Source of the DNA: Codonopsis lanceolata
Lineage: Eukaryota; Streptophyta; Magnoliopsida; Asterales; Campanulaceae
NCBI GenBank assembly: GCA_013146195.2
Contig: CM028383.1
Coordinates: 14,841,642 to 14,905,641 of the forward strand
Length of the DNA: 64,000 nt
Reading direction: 5' to 3'
Both the position numbers and the translations under genes were made by a program. The first letter of the stretch is position 1. Each line of letters starts with the position of its first letter. This document shows positions 46,888-58,498 of the stretch, in pieces. The notes under the pieces were generated by a model. It did not search any database. It had not been told where the DNA came from and worked only from the letters and a program-made list of their open reading frames with translations.

Positions 46888-47130
46888 CTCCATTCGTTCC
46901 AAAATTATCGTCTGGATTGACTTGACACACTGGTTTTAAAAAATACATTTGACTGTATTATTGATATTAGTTTGATATATAATTTATTTTAAAACCCATA
47001 TATATGTATTGTATAATTAAAGTATGATGAAAAAAATAAGAGTAAAGTTGTAAAATTTTTGTTCTAAAAAATAAGTTTTAGAAAAAAAGATAATTATTTT
47101 GTTACAAAAAATAATTTTGGGACGGAGGAC
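46888..47130. mobile_element. Stowaway-type MITE beside the MULE end
   Basis: Ends CTCCATTCGTTCCAAAATTA and TAATTTTGGGACGGAGGAC between TA duplications (46886-46887, 47131-47132). The interior (TTGACTTGACACACTGG; AATTAAAGTATGATG) matches the relic at 3557 better than the copy at 2748. It lies about 240 bp upstream of the WTF1 start, so it may form part of that promoter. Confidence 0.85.
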
Positions 47131-47406
47131 TACTATTTTTACGGTAACTAATGACATGATTATATGCTCACATAAATATCTTCTGGAAGGACTTTTTATC
47201 GTAAACCCCCGAATCCAAATTGCTTCACGTTCTAAAGTCTAACCCTCTTTCTCATTCGACCCAGGTCAGTCTCTCTCTCACTCTCGCGCTCTCTAGATTG
47301 TTGTGCCATCCTGCTTGCTTGCTTGCTTGCTTCATAACAACAATTTTTGTTCTTTAACAGCAGCTACGCATATATGGTTTCTTTAATATGTAATCCTACA
47401 AATAAA

Positions 47407-49007
47407 ATGGAACCCAATTGCTTGCGATTTTCACCCAAAAACTCCTTATCTGTTCCTGCCATACCTCTTTTTCTCTCACACAAATCATTTCTCCTTCAAA
47501 AACCTAGATTTTCGTTGGAGAAATCTTTGACCGTTTCAACCAAACAATATGAAAAGAATCCATTTTTGGGGAAAAGTTTGGATGTTGGAGAGAAAAGTGC
47601 CCCTTTTGGTGATTATAGGAATACCCGTGTTCGATTTAATCCGATTAGAGCGATTGTGAAGAGGAGGAAAGAGCTTCCTTTTGATAATGTGATTCAAAGA
47701 GACAAGAAGCTGAAATTGGTTTTGAAAATTAGGAAGATTCTAGTGAGCCAGCCTGATAGGACAATGGCCCTTCGTGAATTGGGCAAGTATAGAAAAGCAT
47801 TGGGTCTTGATAAAAGGAGGCGGTTTATTGCGTTATTGAAGAAATTTCCTGCGGTTTTCGAGATTGTGGAGGAAGGGGTTTATTCACTTAAGTTTAGAAT
47901 GACGGATGAGGCTGAAAGGCTTTACTTGGAGGAAATGAGGGTTAGAAATGAATCGGAGGATTTATTGGTTGTTAAATTAAGGAAATTGTTGATGATGTCA
48001 CTGGAAAAGCGAATTCTTTTAGAAAAAATTGCCCATTTAAAAAATGATTTGGGGCTCCCTTTAGAATTTCGTAGCACAATTTGTCATCGGTATCCGCAGT
48101 ATTTCAGGGTTGTTGAGACGGAGAGAGGGCCAGCTCTAGAGTTAACTCATTGGGATCCAGAGCTTGCAGTTTCTTTTGCTGAGCTCGAGGAAGAAGAAAA
48201 TCGAGCAAGAGAGATTGAAGAGAAAGATTTAATCATTGATAGGCCGCCTAAGTTCAATAGAGTAAAGCTACCAAAGGGTCTTAAACTTTCAAAAGGCGAG
48301 ATGGGAAGGATTACTAAGTTTCGAGAAATGCCTTACATATCACCCTACGATGATTTCACTGCATTGAGGCCTGGATCAGCAGAAAAAGAAAAACATGCGT
48401 GTGCTGTTGTACACGAGCTCTTAAGCCTCACAATTGAGAAGAAAACCCTAGTGGATCATTTGACTCATTTTCGAGAGGAATTTCGATTCTCACAACAGGT
48501 CAGAGGAATGCTGATAAGGCATCCTGATATGTTCTATGTTTCGCTAAAAGGGGATAGGGACTCAGTTTTCCTTCGGGAGGCATATCGTGATTCTCAGTTG
48601 GTTGAGAAGAACCGGCTGTTGCTCATCAAGGAGAAGCTTCGTTCCTTGTTAATGTCCCACGCTTCCCAACGAGGGGTGTTCGAAGAGATTCAAACAAGAC
48701 TGAAGGGAGCAACGAGGTAGTAGATGGAAGTGGAGGGGAGGAGGATGAAGATTGGTCTGAAATTGATGATATAGTGAGTGATGGTCCTGATGAATCTGGA
48801 GACGAAGAGGTCATAGCTGATGAAGATTACGAGGATGAGTGGAGTGATGAAGATGATGATGACATGCCTCCAGATTTTGATGAAGACGATGGAAATCTGA
48901 AGCTTGGCTCGAGCAAACAATCTAGAGAGGAAGATAGCTTGATGAAAGATGAAGGGAAAATTCTTGTTCCTGTGTTTCCGGACGGAAGGCCAAGAGAACG
49001 CTGGTAA
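47407..49007 (+). CDS. WTF1: WTF1-type PORR-domain protein, chloroplast group II intron splicing factor (frameshift near the 3' end)
   Basis: WTF1 binds chloroplast group II introns and works with RNC1 in their splicing. The gene has no intron. I chose ATG 47407 (MEPNCLRF, start of a transit peptide). An in-frame ATG at 47374 would add 11 residues. The first frame runs 437 residues to TAG at 48718 and contains the PORR domain (about 90-425): KLVLKIRKILVSQP, RRFIALLKKFPAVFEI, YFRVVETERGPALELTHWD, MPYISPYDDFTALRPGS, MLIRHPDMFYVSLKGDRDSV. The acidic tail (EEDEDWSEIDDIVSDG ... GKILVPVFPDGRPRERW) lies in another frame from 48681 to the TAA at 49005-49007. One base missing from the G run 48673-48676 would explain it. 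The 5' flank has a CT-rich tract (47271-47297) and a CTTG repeat. The 3' flank matches the downstream repeat copies. Confidence 0.9.
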
Positions 49008-49469
49008 AGAAGATGGTATTCTTCTATGAACTTTTGTAGGGTCCAACATGTGTTTATTCACCGAAATGCTTTTTGACATTCACTTTTGGGCTAAAATCAT
49101 GAGGGTTATTCTTCCTTGGAGAAATAACTGTTCCACAGCATAGAATATTGGACCTGGATCTGCTCATGTGCCACTGTGCCTGCAAATATGCTTTGAAACA
49201 AGACCATCTCATTAGCATTTTGTTCCTTTTGTTACGATTTTGTTGTAAGTTGTAACAGAATGGGAGTTCATACTCCCAGTTTTATTTGAGTAATAGACAG
49301 AAATCTTTGCATGACTGCTATATCTGTTGAGGCTGTACTATGATGTGTGATAGTATCTGCATTTTATTTTCAATTTTATGTCATGTTTAGTGGGTTCTAA
49401 TCATAATGTTATATGTTTGATTTTATGTACTATATATATTTTTTAAATTTAGTTTTTCCATAATCCTTG

Positions 49470-49560
49470 GAGCAACGGTGAGGTTACTTCATTGTGAACG
49501 GGAGACCATGGGTTCGACGTACGGAACTAGTCTCTCAGTTTGCAGGGATACAACTGGGCT
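49470..49560 (+). mobile_element. Au-SINE-like head fragment
   Basis: GGAGCAACGGTGAGGTTACT then GGGTTCGACGTACGGAA match the A-box and B-box portions of Au-type plant SINEs (tRNA-derived, starting GGAGCAACGGTA...). The 3' part is missing or altered beyond CAGTTTGCAGGG. Confidence 0.6.
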
Positions 49561-50224
49561 GTTCTTTCTTACATGTTTGTGCCTTGTGTTACTTTGTTTT
49601 ATAGACTTGCAGGGTCTGTGGGCATTAAGTTTCGGTAGACAGTTTGGTAGTGTAAAACTATATTTTGCTACTCCCTTTCACTATTTTTAATGGCATGATT
49701 TTAAATTTCTCAGAGTTTTCTCAATGTAAGCTTACTTTTCTTACTTCATGAGCATAGAATTCTACTTGTGGAACTGCGACTGTGCTACTAACACTACACT
49801 CTCCAGCAAGTTCGACATTCTGCTTGCTGGTGGTTTCTACCAGACATGCGTTCGTCCCATAAATCTTCTCTGTGGACTTTGCTCAATGTTCACTTTTCAG
49901 TGCCTTCTGTTATTGGAGATACAACTGATTTTCGTTTGTTAGTGTATAAGCCAAATACCTTTAGCTGTTATTTTCTTATTGTTTTGATACCTTTTTACTT
50001 GGCTGCACTATTCTTTCTTAAGTTTCTAGCTATGTTTTTCCTTGAATCTATCGAGTACCCTTTTCTACGAATCCACGTGGACTGTTGAATCACCAGCACA
50101 TTTACACATGTAAGAACCTCACTTAATAATAAAAATCTAGCTTCCCAATGTTCTTTGTTTAATTCATAATCATTCTTAGTGCTTATTTGAATGTAGTGAG
50201 GTCATCCCTGGGTGTCGACTTTGA

Positions 50225-50268
<44 letters not shown>

Positions 50269-50785
50269 TGTTCGAAACAAATATTTTCACATATTCTATA
50301 GTTTGATAAGACAATAATAATTATAAACCTATTTCTCTATAATGCATCATGCGTGCCAACACACCTATTGAACCCTATCTCTTAATTAAAACTTCTTTTA
50401 CTGCCATCCAAGGGGAAGGAATTGAGATGTGGCAAACTGGAAGCTGGGACCTTTCACTTGCAGCATGCGCCATTAATAGTATACAGAAACTCTCATCAAT
50501 GAGGTAAAGGAAGATTATGGGTGCATTTTGGCTTCACGATTTTGTATATTTAGGTTTTGTGATTATGAGTTTTTTTTTTTTTTGAGAGAGAGCTAGCTGG
50601 TGGGACCATAGAGAGAGAGAGTCCAAATCACAAAAGCAATGTCACTAAGTTGCGATGGAGAACAGATTCTATATTTGCTAGAGCTAGTATTTTGGTTTGA
50701 GATGCGGTAGATGCTTTCTTTTTATTCAGGAGAATTGACTAAGCCCAGCAAGGCCGATTCATTGTTGGTTTGGTTTTGACCTTTT

Positions 50786-51023
50786 TTGTTCCAAAGGGGA
50801 AACTCTCCCCCCGAGAGCCCCCACACCCCAGCCCCATGAGAATGTGAGAGGGAAAATCAAGGTAACTCAGCGATTAAGTAGTTAGGAGGACCCGTGCCTA
50901 GTACCTACAAGGAGCCACCCCCACAAGAGGATGAAACCCCCACGCTGCGGTTGCTAGGACTCGATCCTTGGTCCTGTTCCAAATCTACTAGCTCTTAACC
51001 AACTGAGCTAAGCCCGTGAGGGC
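50786..51023 (-). mobile_element. tRNA-derived SINE, 238 bp
   Basis: Read on the minus strand it starts at a tRNA-like head with A box GGCTTAGCTCAGTTGGT and B box GATCGAGTCC, continues into a CT- and G-rich body, and ends in a short A run. A 14-bp perfect target duplication GGTTTTGACCTTTT lies at 50772-50785 and 51024-51037. Segment copy C (about 60120-60160) lacks it, so it inserted after the segment was copied. Confidence 0.93.
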
Positions 51024-51527
51024 GGTTTTGACCTTTTCTGGGAAGACTAGGTTTTGTTTTTGTGGCTCACATCAAGTGCTGAAGATGTTGACACCTTTTA
51101 TATATGTGTAACTGACATCACTTACTTTTTGTGATCTATTACGAGTCTTTAGCACAAATCTGAATAATCAAGCTAAGTGTTATATTTATATACATTATAG
51201 TGGGTGAACTTTGGAGTGCCTTAGTGGTTGTGAGTTTGGAGAACTGGGAGTAACAATTGTTTCTTGGTTAGAGTTTCTTGCTTGTTATGTACCAAGTACC
51301 AAGACAGCCTTCTCTCTCTCTCAAAGACTGTTTGCACTTCCTTTATGTCAAAAATCCCGAGTCTTTGTGTTCATGATGTTCTGCAGTTTCTAGCCCCTCA
51401 CCCCACCCATCCCCCAAAAAAAAAAAAAAAGAAGAAGAAGCAAAGTTTATGACAGGCTCAAAGCCATTAATCCCCCCACTTTATGAAACGGAACGGGCAA
51501 AAATGCCGAGCTAACTAAATGAATGTA

Positions 51528-51740
51528 GACATAATGAGAATGATAAGATGGATATGGGATTAAACTAGGAAATATACAGTTTGAAGCGAACATAGTCCTT
51601 AGACGGTATAAGTCGCTCCAAGAGGAGATAAAATGGTTGAGAATCATTTGAGATGGTTTAACACATACAATGTAGACCGCTATGTTCACACGTTAGAAAG
51701 TGTGATAGTATAGGACCAGACTAGAGGTTGGGAATACCTA
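51528..51740 (+). mobile_element. RTE-type LINE 3' coding fragment
   Basis: Plus-strand translation gives MRMIRWIWD, then VAPRGDKMVENHLRWF, the well-known C-terminal words of plant RTE-type reverse transcriptases (MRMLRWM..., IEDKM(R/V)ENRLRWFGHV). There are several stops in between, so it is dead. The minus-strand ORF over it is a shadow. It is absent from the matching place in copies B and C. Confidence 0.75.
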
Positions 51741-53508
51741 TCCTAGCATTGACAATAATAATTAAGAAGGTAATGGTGAGTGTGGTTTGTGCGATGACAG
51801 TGCATTGGGCAGGACTGAATGATGAAAAAGGATTCATGTAGCCGATCACAAATGATTGGGAACAAAGTCTAATTTGGGCATGCCACTCTATGGAGTGATC
51901 ACTATAAATGTGCATTTCTTTTTGGTTACTGATGCAGAGATTGAAGACAAGTATGACTGAGTTATCTTCATGATAGAGCACAGGTTTCCCGAAATGTGTG
52001 AGTTTCTTCACTTTGGAACTTGCAGGGCTTTTTTTTTTTTTCTCTTATATGATTTTGCTTACAGTAAAGCGTAAGATGAAATGTGGACTCTCCAAGCAAA
52101 AGTCATCCCCAGCAAAACAGTTTTTCATGTCAATTGATTATCAAATTCAGTTGTTAATTTATATAGGAACCATGTGTTCCATTGTTAATAATAAAAAAAG
52201 AAACCTAGAGGTTTGTTTCTGCAAACCCCTTCCCATTTTTCTTCCAGTTAGTTTATGTACAAGTTTACCTTCATGCTGCAGTTCAGTATAGACTACAATA
52301 CCTTATAATTGTCAAATCAAGTGTCCTCATGGTATGTTTGTCCCATGATGCAAGGCAGTGACTAATGTAACCACTTGAAATTTCACTGGAATAGAACCTG
52401 TTTTCTACCCACCTACTAGACTATGTGCATTCTGTGGGTGTTTTACAGTATTTTGTTTTTGCACCTACTAGGTATATTCATGTGAGTCACTAAATCTGTA
52501 ATTTCCAATCTTAATTAAATTCAATTTTGTTATTGTAGAGTGGAAAGATGACAGTGGTAAACATTCATATCTATGTAGATGAGCAAAAAGTGATAGTTAT
52601 GGAATTGCTAGTGCGCTGCTAAAATTGCACTGTCAAGCAAGTATTACATTCTGCTTGCTGGTGGCCTTGTTAGAAATGAATTGATTGCATGTTCTCTTCT
52701 AACTTAACTTGATGCTTGGCCTTTTGGTGCCTTCCACATATCAGATGATGAGATGATGCAGAGGATCTCTATGGTATTGGTATTAAATGATAGTGAATAA
52801 AGTTCCTGCTTTGTATTTACGTGTGTGTGTGTGTGAAAAACCATAGTATTTTTCTTAATTAACTATTTTTCTGGTTTGTTTTCAGGGGAATGTAGGCACT
52901 GAGGTTTTATCTTCTGGATGCCTTTAGTCAATATTATGTTGTAACGTTCTTCTGGTGGACACCACTAAAATTGGGTGATGGTATTATCCCAATATTATGA
53001 TCAATTACTATAGTCTTGAGGTAAGGGGAGTCATCTACCTCCTTGTTCAATAATTTAAATCTGCTGGTGGTCATGAGGGCCCCCACTCATACATATAATT
53101 CTTTTGCCCCAAAAAAGGGTTAAATTTGAATATCCATTTGTAAATTCAAGTCAGAACCATGCAATATTTGGATGATGGGATTACAATTATTGACCATCTT
53201 TCATTTGTTTAATATTTCTTCACTTTTGTTTTTTTGAAAAGTAATACTTGTCAGTGTTTCTTCACATATGAAACTTTTTGTCAGTATTGTATGCTTGTTA
53301 CAAATTTAGTTTAACTAGCAAATACTTGTCCATTCATTCCCGGTAGTTAACTATGTCTCTGCTTGTATTTTTGGTGCACTGATTCTCGGGAGAATTCTTC
53401 TTCTAGTAATTCGTGACTTTGTGAGTAGTTTATCTCTAGACTTACTTTTTTAATGTATACTCCTAGTGTACAAAGACGCGTCACCTGGTTTGATGTGATT
53501 TATAAATA

Positions 53509-53751
53509 CTAGTATATGTACTCGTGCCATAGGCACGGTGTCAGTATGTGATCAGTTCAATGAATGGTCGGGATAAACAAAACCCATAACTAACGGGGTA
53601 ATTCAAACAAAACCTACAACCGAAGGTTTTATATGTAATTGTAGAGGAGTAATTTAAACATATACTTACGAATCAATCTGAACCGTTAGTTGTGTTTAGC
53701 ACAATTCGATCAGGGCTGCCAGTTAGACCCTGAGCTCTTTTATAATATAGA
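53509..53751 (-). mobile_element. Non-autonomous Helitron, 243 bp
   Basis: On the minus strand it starts TCTATATTATAAAAGAG after a host A (53752) and ends in hairpin CGTGCCTATGGCACG, then AGTACATATA and CTAG, before a host T (53508). Start motif, hairpin, CTAG end and A/T insertion site are all as expected for plant Helitrons. The interior holds no ORF. Confidence 0.88.
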
Positions 53752-53764
53752 TACTTTTTTTTTT

Positions 53765-53930
53765 TTTTGATAGGTAAGTGTGACCCCTTGTTGGTCTGAG
53801 CACCCTTGTCTCTACTTATTAGGTTAAGACTAGGTAAGACCGCCTACATTAGACCCTTCCTAGACCCCACAATGGTGATGGTGAGGGCCTCATGTATTGG
53901 GTTGACCTTTCCTTTCTTTTTTCACATTGC
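53765..53930 (+). mobile_element. SINE-like 3' fragment
   Basis: GTAAGACCGCCTACATTAGA, CCTTCCTAGACCCCACA and GCCTCATGTATTGGGTTGAC resemble the 3' half of Au-type SINEs (...GACCC(T/C)GC...GCACTGGG...). The tRNA-like head is not visible. The assignment is tentative. Confidence 0.45.
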
Positions 53931-56751
53931 AGTACCTGAGATGTCTTAAACAATTTCGCTGATTCTTGAGCCTTTTTTTCTTTTTTGGTTATTCTTTTTA
54001 TGTTCGGTATGCTTTGATGCCTTTTAATTTGGCAGTGCTGTGCCTTATGTCATAGCTATGTGTTATCTCGAATATCAAGAACCCTTTCTACCTAGAAAAT
54101 TGCATCTGTACATGTGTTGGAAACCTTAGTCTTTTCTTTTCTTTATTTAATTATACAAGTCACTTATCAAAAAAAATAAAATAAAAATTATACAAGTCTT
54201 GCATCCCATCAAGGAAGAGCTTTTGCCTTTGTTCCTTTCTTGAATCCCTATGGACATCATGCTTCTTTGAAGGTAGTTGAGGTCTTCCCCAGGTGTGAAC
54301 TCTTGGAAAGAAGAAAAGAACGAAACAAAATCAATATATTTACATATCCTATAGCCTGAGTTGATAAGAAACTTTATAAAAAAACCTGATCCTTAATAAT
54401 GCATGCCATCATACCTACCGAAGGCCTATTATTATTAAAACTTAAATTACTGTCATTGAAGGCCAATGACTGAGATGTGGCCAATCGTTACTGACCTTTC
54501 ACTTGCAGCAAGTGGCAGAATAGAATGCAGAAACTTTTGGTACAATATTATAGTGAAGCACACAAAGTATGGTTTTGAGGAGATACATTATAGCCAGCTG
54601 ATCGATAAGGTGAAAGAAACTTGGTACAGCCAGTGCATCAAAAACATGGAAAGTGAAGACTTTCTGTTGGAAATAACATTTTCAAGGTACTATACAGTTT
54701 TAATCATTGCATCTTGATAACTGTGTTATTGCAGTTACATGTTCTGTTTGACTTTATTGCACTAAAAGTCAATAATGTTAATGAATTTATACGTGTGTAC
54801 ATAATTTATGGATGTTCTAACTTGAGATGTATTCTACTGAGAAGTAGAGAGTGGGAACAATTGAAAGAGCAGGCAGGAGTTGTTATGCAATACTAGAATG
54901 TGATAAAAAGTACTACTTCATAGTTGTCCCAAAAAGAGTATTACACTTCCCTGATGAGAAAGTATTTTTGGCGCAATTGACTTTATCATCCCTGTCGATT
55001 TTTTGAATGATAAATGACATGGGTAATATAAAGCTTCACCGCAGACATAAATGCATGGGTCCACCATATCGATAATCGATATTTTAGGATGTTACGCGCC
55101 ACCAATGCTGTGTCTGTCTCTTTCTCTATATCTCTCTCTCTTTCTCTGTGTGTGATGTCATGTCACTTTCATTTTCTGGTTTATAAAGAGTCTTTAGCCA
55201 ACTCTGATCAAGCAGCAAAGATTTCAGTTTTGCAGAAATCCCCCATATTCACTGATTGTTCACTGTTACATACAGGGGAAAGGAAGTGGAATTTAGTAGC
55301 GTGTCTTGGTTGCTCAAAGTGGGTGTCAGTTATATGCCAAGATAGCCCCCCCTCTCTCTCTCTCCCAGAGACTTCTGACAATTCCTTTATGTACAAATGC
55401 CTGAGGTCTTTGGAGGAGGGAGGACAAAAGTTGTCATATTTTTACAGTTTTGAATGTAAAAAATGAAGGAATGTGCATCTCATTTTATTATTATTCTTTT
55501 TCGTTAGTTTTAGGTTTGCAGTAGTATTTCGAGATCACAATAAAATGTGTCCTTTTTTTTCATTTGGTTGAAGTGAGATTGATAACAAGCATGATTGAGC
55601 TATGTCCACAACATAGCAAAGGTCTACAAGAATTTGTGAGTTTCTTCTCCAATTCTCTTTAGAATTTGTATGTCTTTTTCTTTTTCGCGGTCTTATATGA
55701 TTTCCTTCACTAGAAATCTCAATGTGAAAAGAGACTGACTAAATGGGACATATGAAAAGGGAAAGGATACATCAATGAAACAAGTGACTTAATTATTAGT
55801 CAACTCAATTTGATTCCATAAAGTCAATTACATCAATATTATTATTTTCTTTATGTATTCTAACATACTTTAATCATCATAAAATTAGACTCCGTAGAGC
55901 CAATAACAGTTCCAACTGTACTTCGTAGAGTCAATTATAGCATTATGACAGTTTTGGGCTATAACCGCTAATTATTAGTTAGCCCGTAACTATTCAATGT
56001 CAACTGTTTCTTAATATATCTTAATTATTATGAAAATTTAACCATCCCCAAATGATATCTTATCATATTACGAAATAATTATATAGCTTAATATAATTTA
56101 TTTATCTCAAACTTGACTCTGTTGTGTCATTTATTACAACCACACAATTTTCGGGTCACAACTGCTAATTATAGTATCACCTTACTTTATTATTCCAAAC
56201 TATTTTCCCAATTAAATGGGAGAAATAATTATTATAGGTTACTATACAAGTTCCATGCTAAAATAACTTACTGGTGTTATACTTTTTACTCAACTAAGAT
56301 ACTAGCGTGGGAGCATTCTATATAGCATGTAATATTATTATCAAAATTAAAGGGAAATAGTAACTTACCAATTAATTATTATTTTCTATCTCCAATAATA
56401 GTCCACAGCATGATGTGAGAACCCTGTTTCGAAGAAATTTAGGGTACAAGATTGGGGTGTCTACACACGAGCACGAAGCTTCTACGGTGTCGGTTTAGCT
56501 ATCCTTCGCTTAAATCATGAAGAATCCACAACACACATACACCATCTCACTCTCTCTTTCTTTTCTCTGTACTCTACTAAAAAAAGGAGTAATTATGTTC
56601 TGATAGGAGAAAGAAAAGGAACATTTTTGACCTAGATACTATTTGTATTATCTAAAATCCAATTGCAATTATCGTATAAGACCATGGATTTGTTTCTTAA
56701 TCCAAAAAAATAGAAAGAGTAGAAATTTGAATAGCGTTTTTCTGCAGAAAC

Positions 56752-57806
56752 ATAGTCATCTTGTATATTAATTTTACCCTGCGTTCTCTGTTTACCTGTC
56801 AAATGTAAATGTATTTGTCATACTTTATAAATGACGGCCCAAAAGTGTCTTCCACCAAAATGCCTTTGGGTATTTGATTTTGGCCTGAATTCGTGAGCTA
56901 TATACCTTTCGAGAAGAATGCATTCCCATACTTTTGAGAATGTTAGACCTGGATCTCCTTTTCACAGCTTGGCAAACATGCTTTGAAACAAGTCACTCAC
57001 CTTTTTCGGAACTTGTGCTCCTTGGTTTCTGTAAGTGTAGTAGATTGGGAGTTCTACTCCCAATTTACTAAATTCATGGGCCGAAGGCTTTGGGTGACTG
57101 CTAGAATAGTCATCTTGTATATTAATTTTACCCTGCGTTCTCCGTTTACCTGTCAAATGTAAATGTATTTGTCATACTTTATAAATGACGGTCCAAAAGT
57201 GTCTTCCACCAAAATGCCTTTGGGTACTTGATTTTGGCCTGAATTCGTGAGCTATATACCTTTCGAGAAGAATGCATTCCCATACTTTTGAGAATGTTAG
57301 ACTTGGATCTCCTTTTCACAGCTCGGCAAACATGCTTCGAAACAAGTCACTCACCTTTTTCGGAACTTGTGCTCCTTGGTTTCTGTAAGTGTAGTAGATT
57401 GGGAGTTCTACTCCCAATTTACTAAATTCATGGGCCGAAGGCTTTGGGTGACTGCTAGAATAGTCATCTTGTATATTAATTTTACCCTGCGTTCTCCGTT
57501 TACCTGTCAAATGTAAATGTATTTGTCATACTTTATAAATGACGGTCCAAAAGTGTCTTCCACCAAATTGCCTTTGGGTATTTGATTTTGGCCTGAATTC
57601 GTGAGCTATATACCTTTTGAGAACAATGCATTCCCATACTTTTGAGAATGTTAGACCTGGATCTCCTTTTCACAGCTCGGCAAACATGCCAAGTCACTCA
57701 CCTTTTTCGGAACTTGTGCTCCTTGGTTTCTGTAAGTGTAGTAGATTGGGAGTTCTACTCCCAATTTACTAAATTCATGGGCCGAAGGCTTTGGGTGACT
57801 GCTAGA
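56752..57806. repeat. 354-bp tandem repeat, three units
   Basis: ATAGTCATCTTGTATATTAA starts at 56752, 57106 and 57460, so the period is exactly 354 bp. Units 1 and 2 are nearly identical. Unit 3 has a small deletion near 57687 (CATGCCAAGTCAC for CATGCTTCGAAACAAGTCAC). Each unit includes the GACCTGGATCTCC...GGGAGTTCTACTCCC part that also occurs in the WTF1 3' flank. Identical 64-residue ORFs at 56962 and 57316 merely reflect the repeat. Confidence 0.97.
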
Positions 57807-57836
57807 TCCGTTGAGGATGTTCTATGTTATGTAATA

Positions 57837-58050
57837 CTCCCTCCGTCCCAAAATTATTGTCTTAGTTTCCTTTTTCGTCCGTCCCAAAATAATTGTCTTG
57901 TTTGAAACTTTCCTTGCTAGGGCAACACTTTTACCACTTTATCCTTACTTTTTCATCCTACTTTAATTATGCGTCACATACACATAGGTTTTAAAGTAAA
58001 CTACACATCAAACTAATATTAATAATCAAGTCAATTGTTTGTTCTTAATC
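57837..58050. mobile_element. Stowaway-type MITE, right end lost
   Basis: Starts CTCCCTCCGTCCCAAAATTA after TA and follows the 2748 copy closely (GTCCGTCCCAAAATAATTGT, GTTTGAAACTT, CATACACATAGGTTTTAAAG), then breaks off after AATCAAGTCAATTGTT. The terminal GGGACGGAGGGAG is absent. Confidence 0.85.
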
Positions 58051-58498
58051 CATGTAACTTCTTTGTCAACAATTGTAGGATTTATGGGTTCTAAGATAAT
58101 ATGAAGCATTTTGTTCCATAATCCTTGGGAGTTTCCGGGACAGATATAATGCCTTCGTTCTGCACGAAGACTCACTTTGAATGTCAAACAATTTCAAGAA
58201 TAAAAAGAATGCCCATAAATATCCTCACTTTTTGTATGAAAATAGTTTTGCTAATTTTAATTTAATATAACAATTAAAAATTTTAAGCTTAATTTTTTAA
58301 GAAGTCCAAAAGAAGGCTCTTTAAGTGGAACATTCCAAAATGGAAAGTACGACTCATTGGGTAGAACCTGAGGGGGGGGGGTTACTTGATTTACTATGTG
58401 CTACTTTGTGATGTGGATCAGTTAGGTTTGTGGGCATTACATTTCAATTAACATTTGCGGCTAGTCTAAAACAACAGTTTGCTACCATCTTGAATAGG

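Larger units (their letters stand above)
49080..52070. repeat. Downstream segment, copy A
   Basis: First of three diverged copies of one non-coding segment. Shared landmarks, in order: GACCTGGATCTGC ... CTTTGAAACAAG (49160), GGGAGTTCATACTCCCA (49261), GTGGGCATTAAGTTTC (49620), GCAAG...ATTCTGCTTGCTGG (49806), GAGATGTGGCAAACT (50424), GACCTTTCACTTGCAGCA (50449), GAGATGCGGTAGATGCTT (50699), a CTCTCTC...AGACTG block (51310), and TGTGAGTTTCTTC (51999). The copy starts in the WTF1 3' flank. It carries a SINE and LINE fragments not found in B or C. (TA)n(TG)n lies at 50226-50268. Confidence 0.7.
52560..55710. repeat. Downstream segment, copy B
   Basis: Second copy: GCAAGTATTACATTCTGCTT (52637), a (TG)n tract (52820), CCCCAGGTGTGAACTC (54284), GAGATGTGGCCAATC (54473), GACCTTTCACTTGCAGCAAG (54493), TCAAGCAGCAAAG (55208), CTCTCTCTCTCTCCCAGAGA (55350), GTCTTTGGAGGAGGGAGGAC (55407), TTTGTGAGTTTCTTC (55634). 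It carries a Helitron and a SINE-like piece. Open frames in it (for example 54466-54717 and 55089-55466) are not shared between copies. Confidence 0.7.

Noticed and set aside
47347..47373. Longer WTF1 start at 47347
   Set aside because: That position is TTG, not ATG. The first ATG is 47374, and 47407 gives the more typical transit-peptide start.
54466..55466. Plus-strand ORFs in segment copy B
   Set aside because: The frames are not preserved in copies A and C and show no domain.
56962..57510. Two near-identical 64-residue minus-strand ORFs as a gene pair
   Set aside because: They are a consequence of the 354-bp tandem repeat, and the third unit does not keep the frame.
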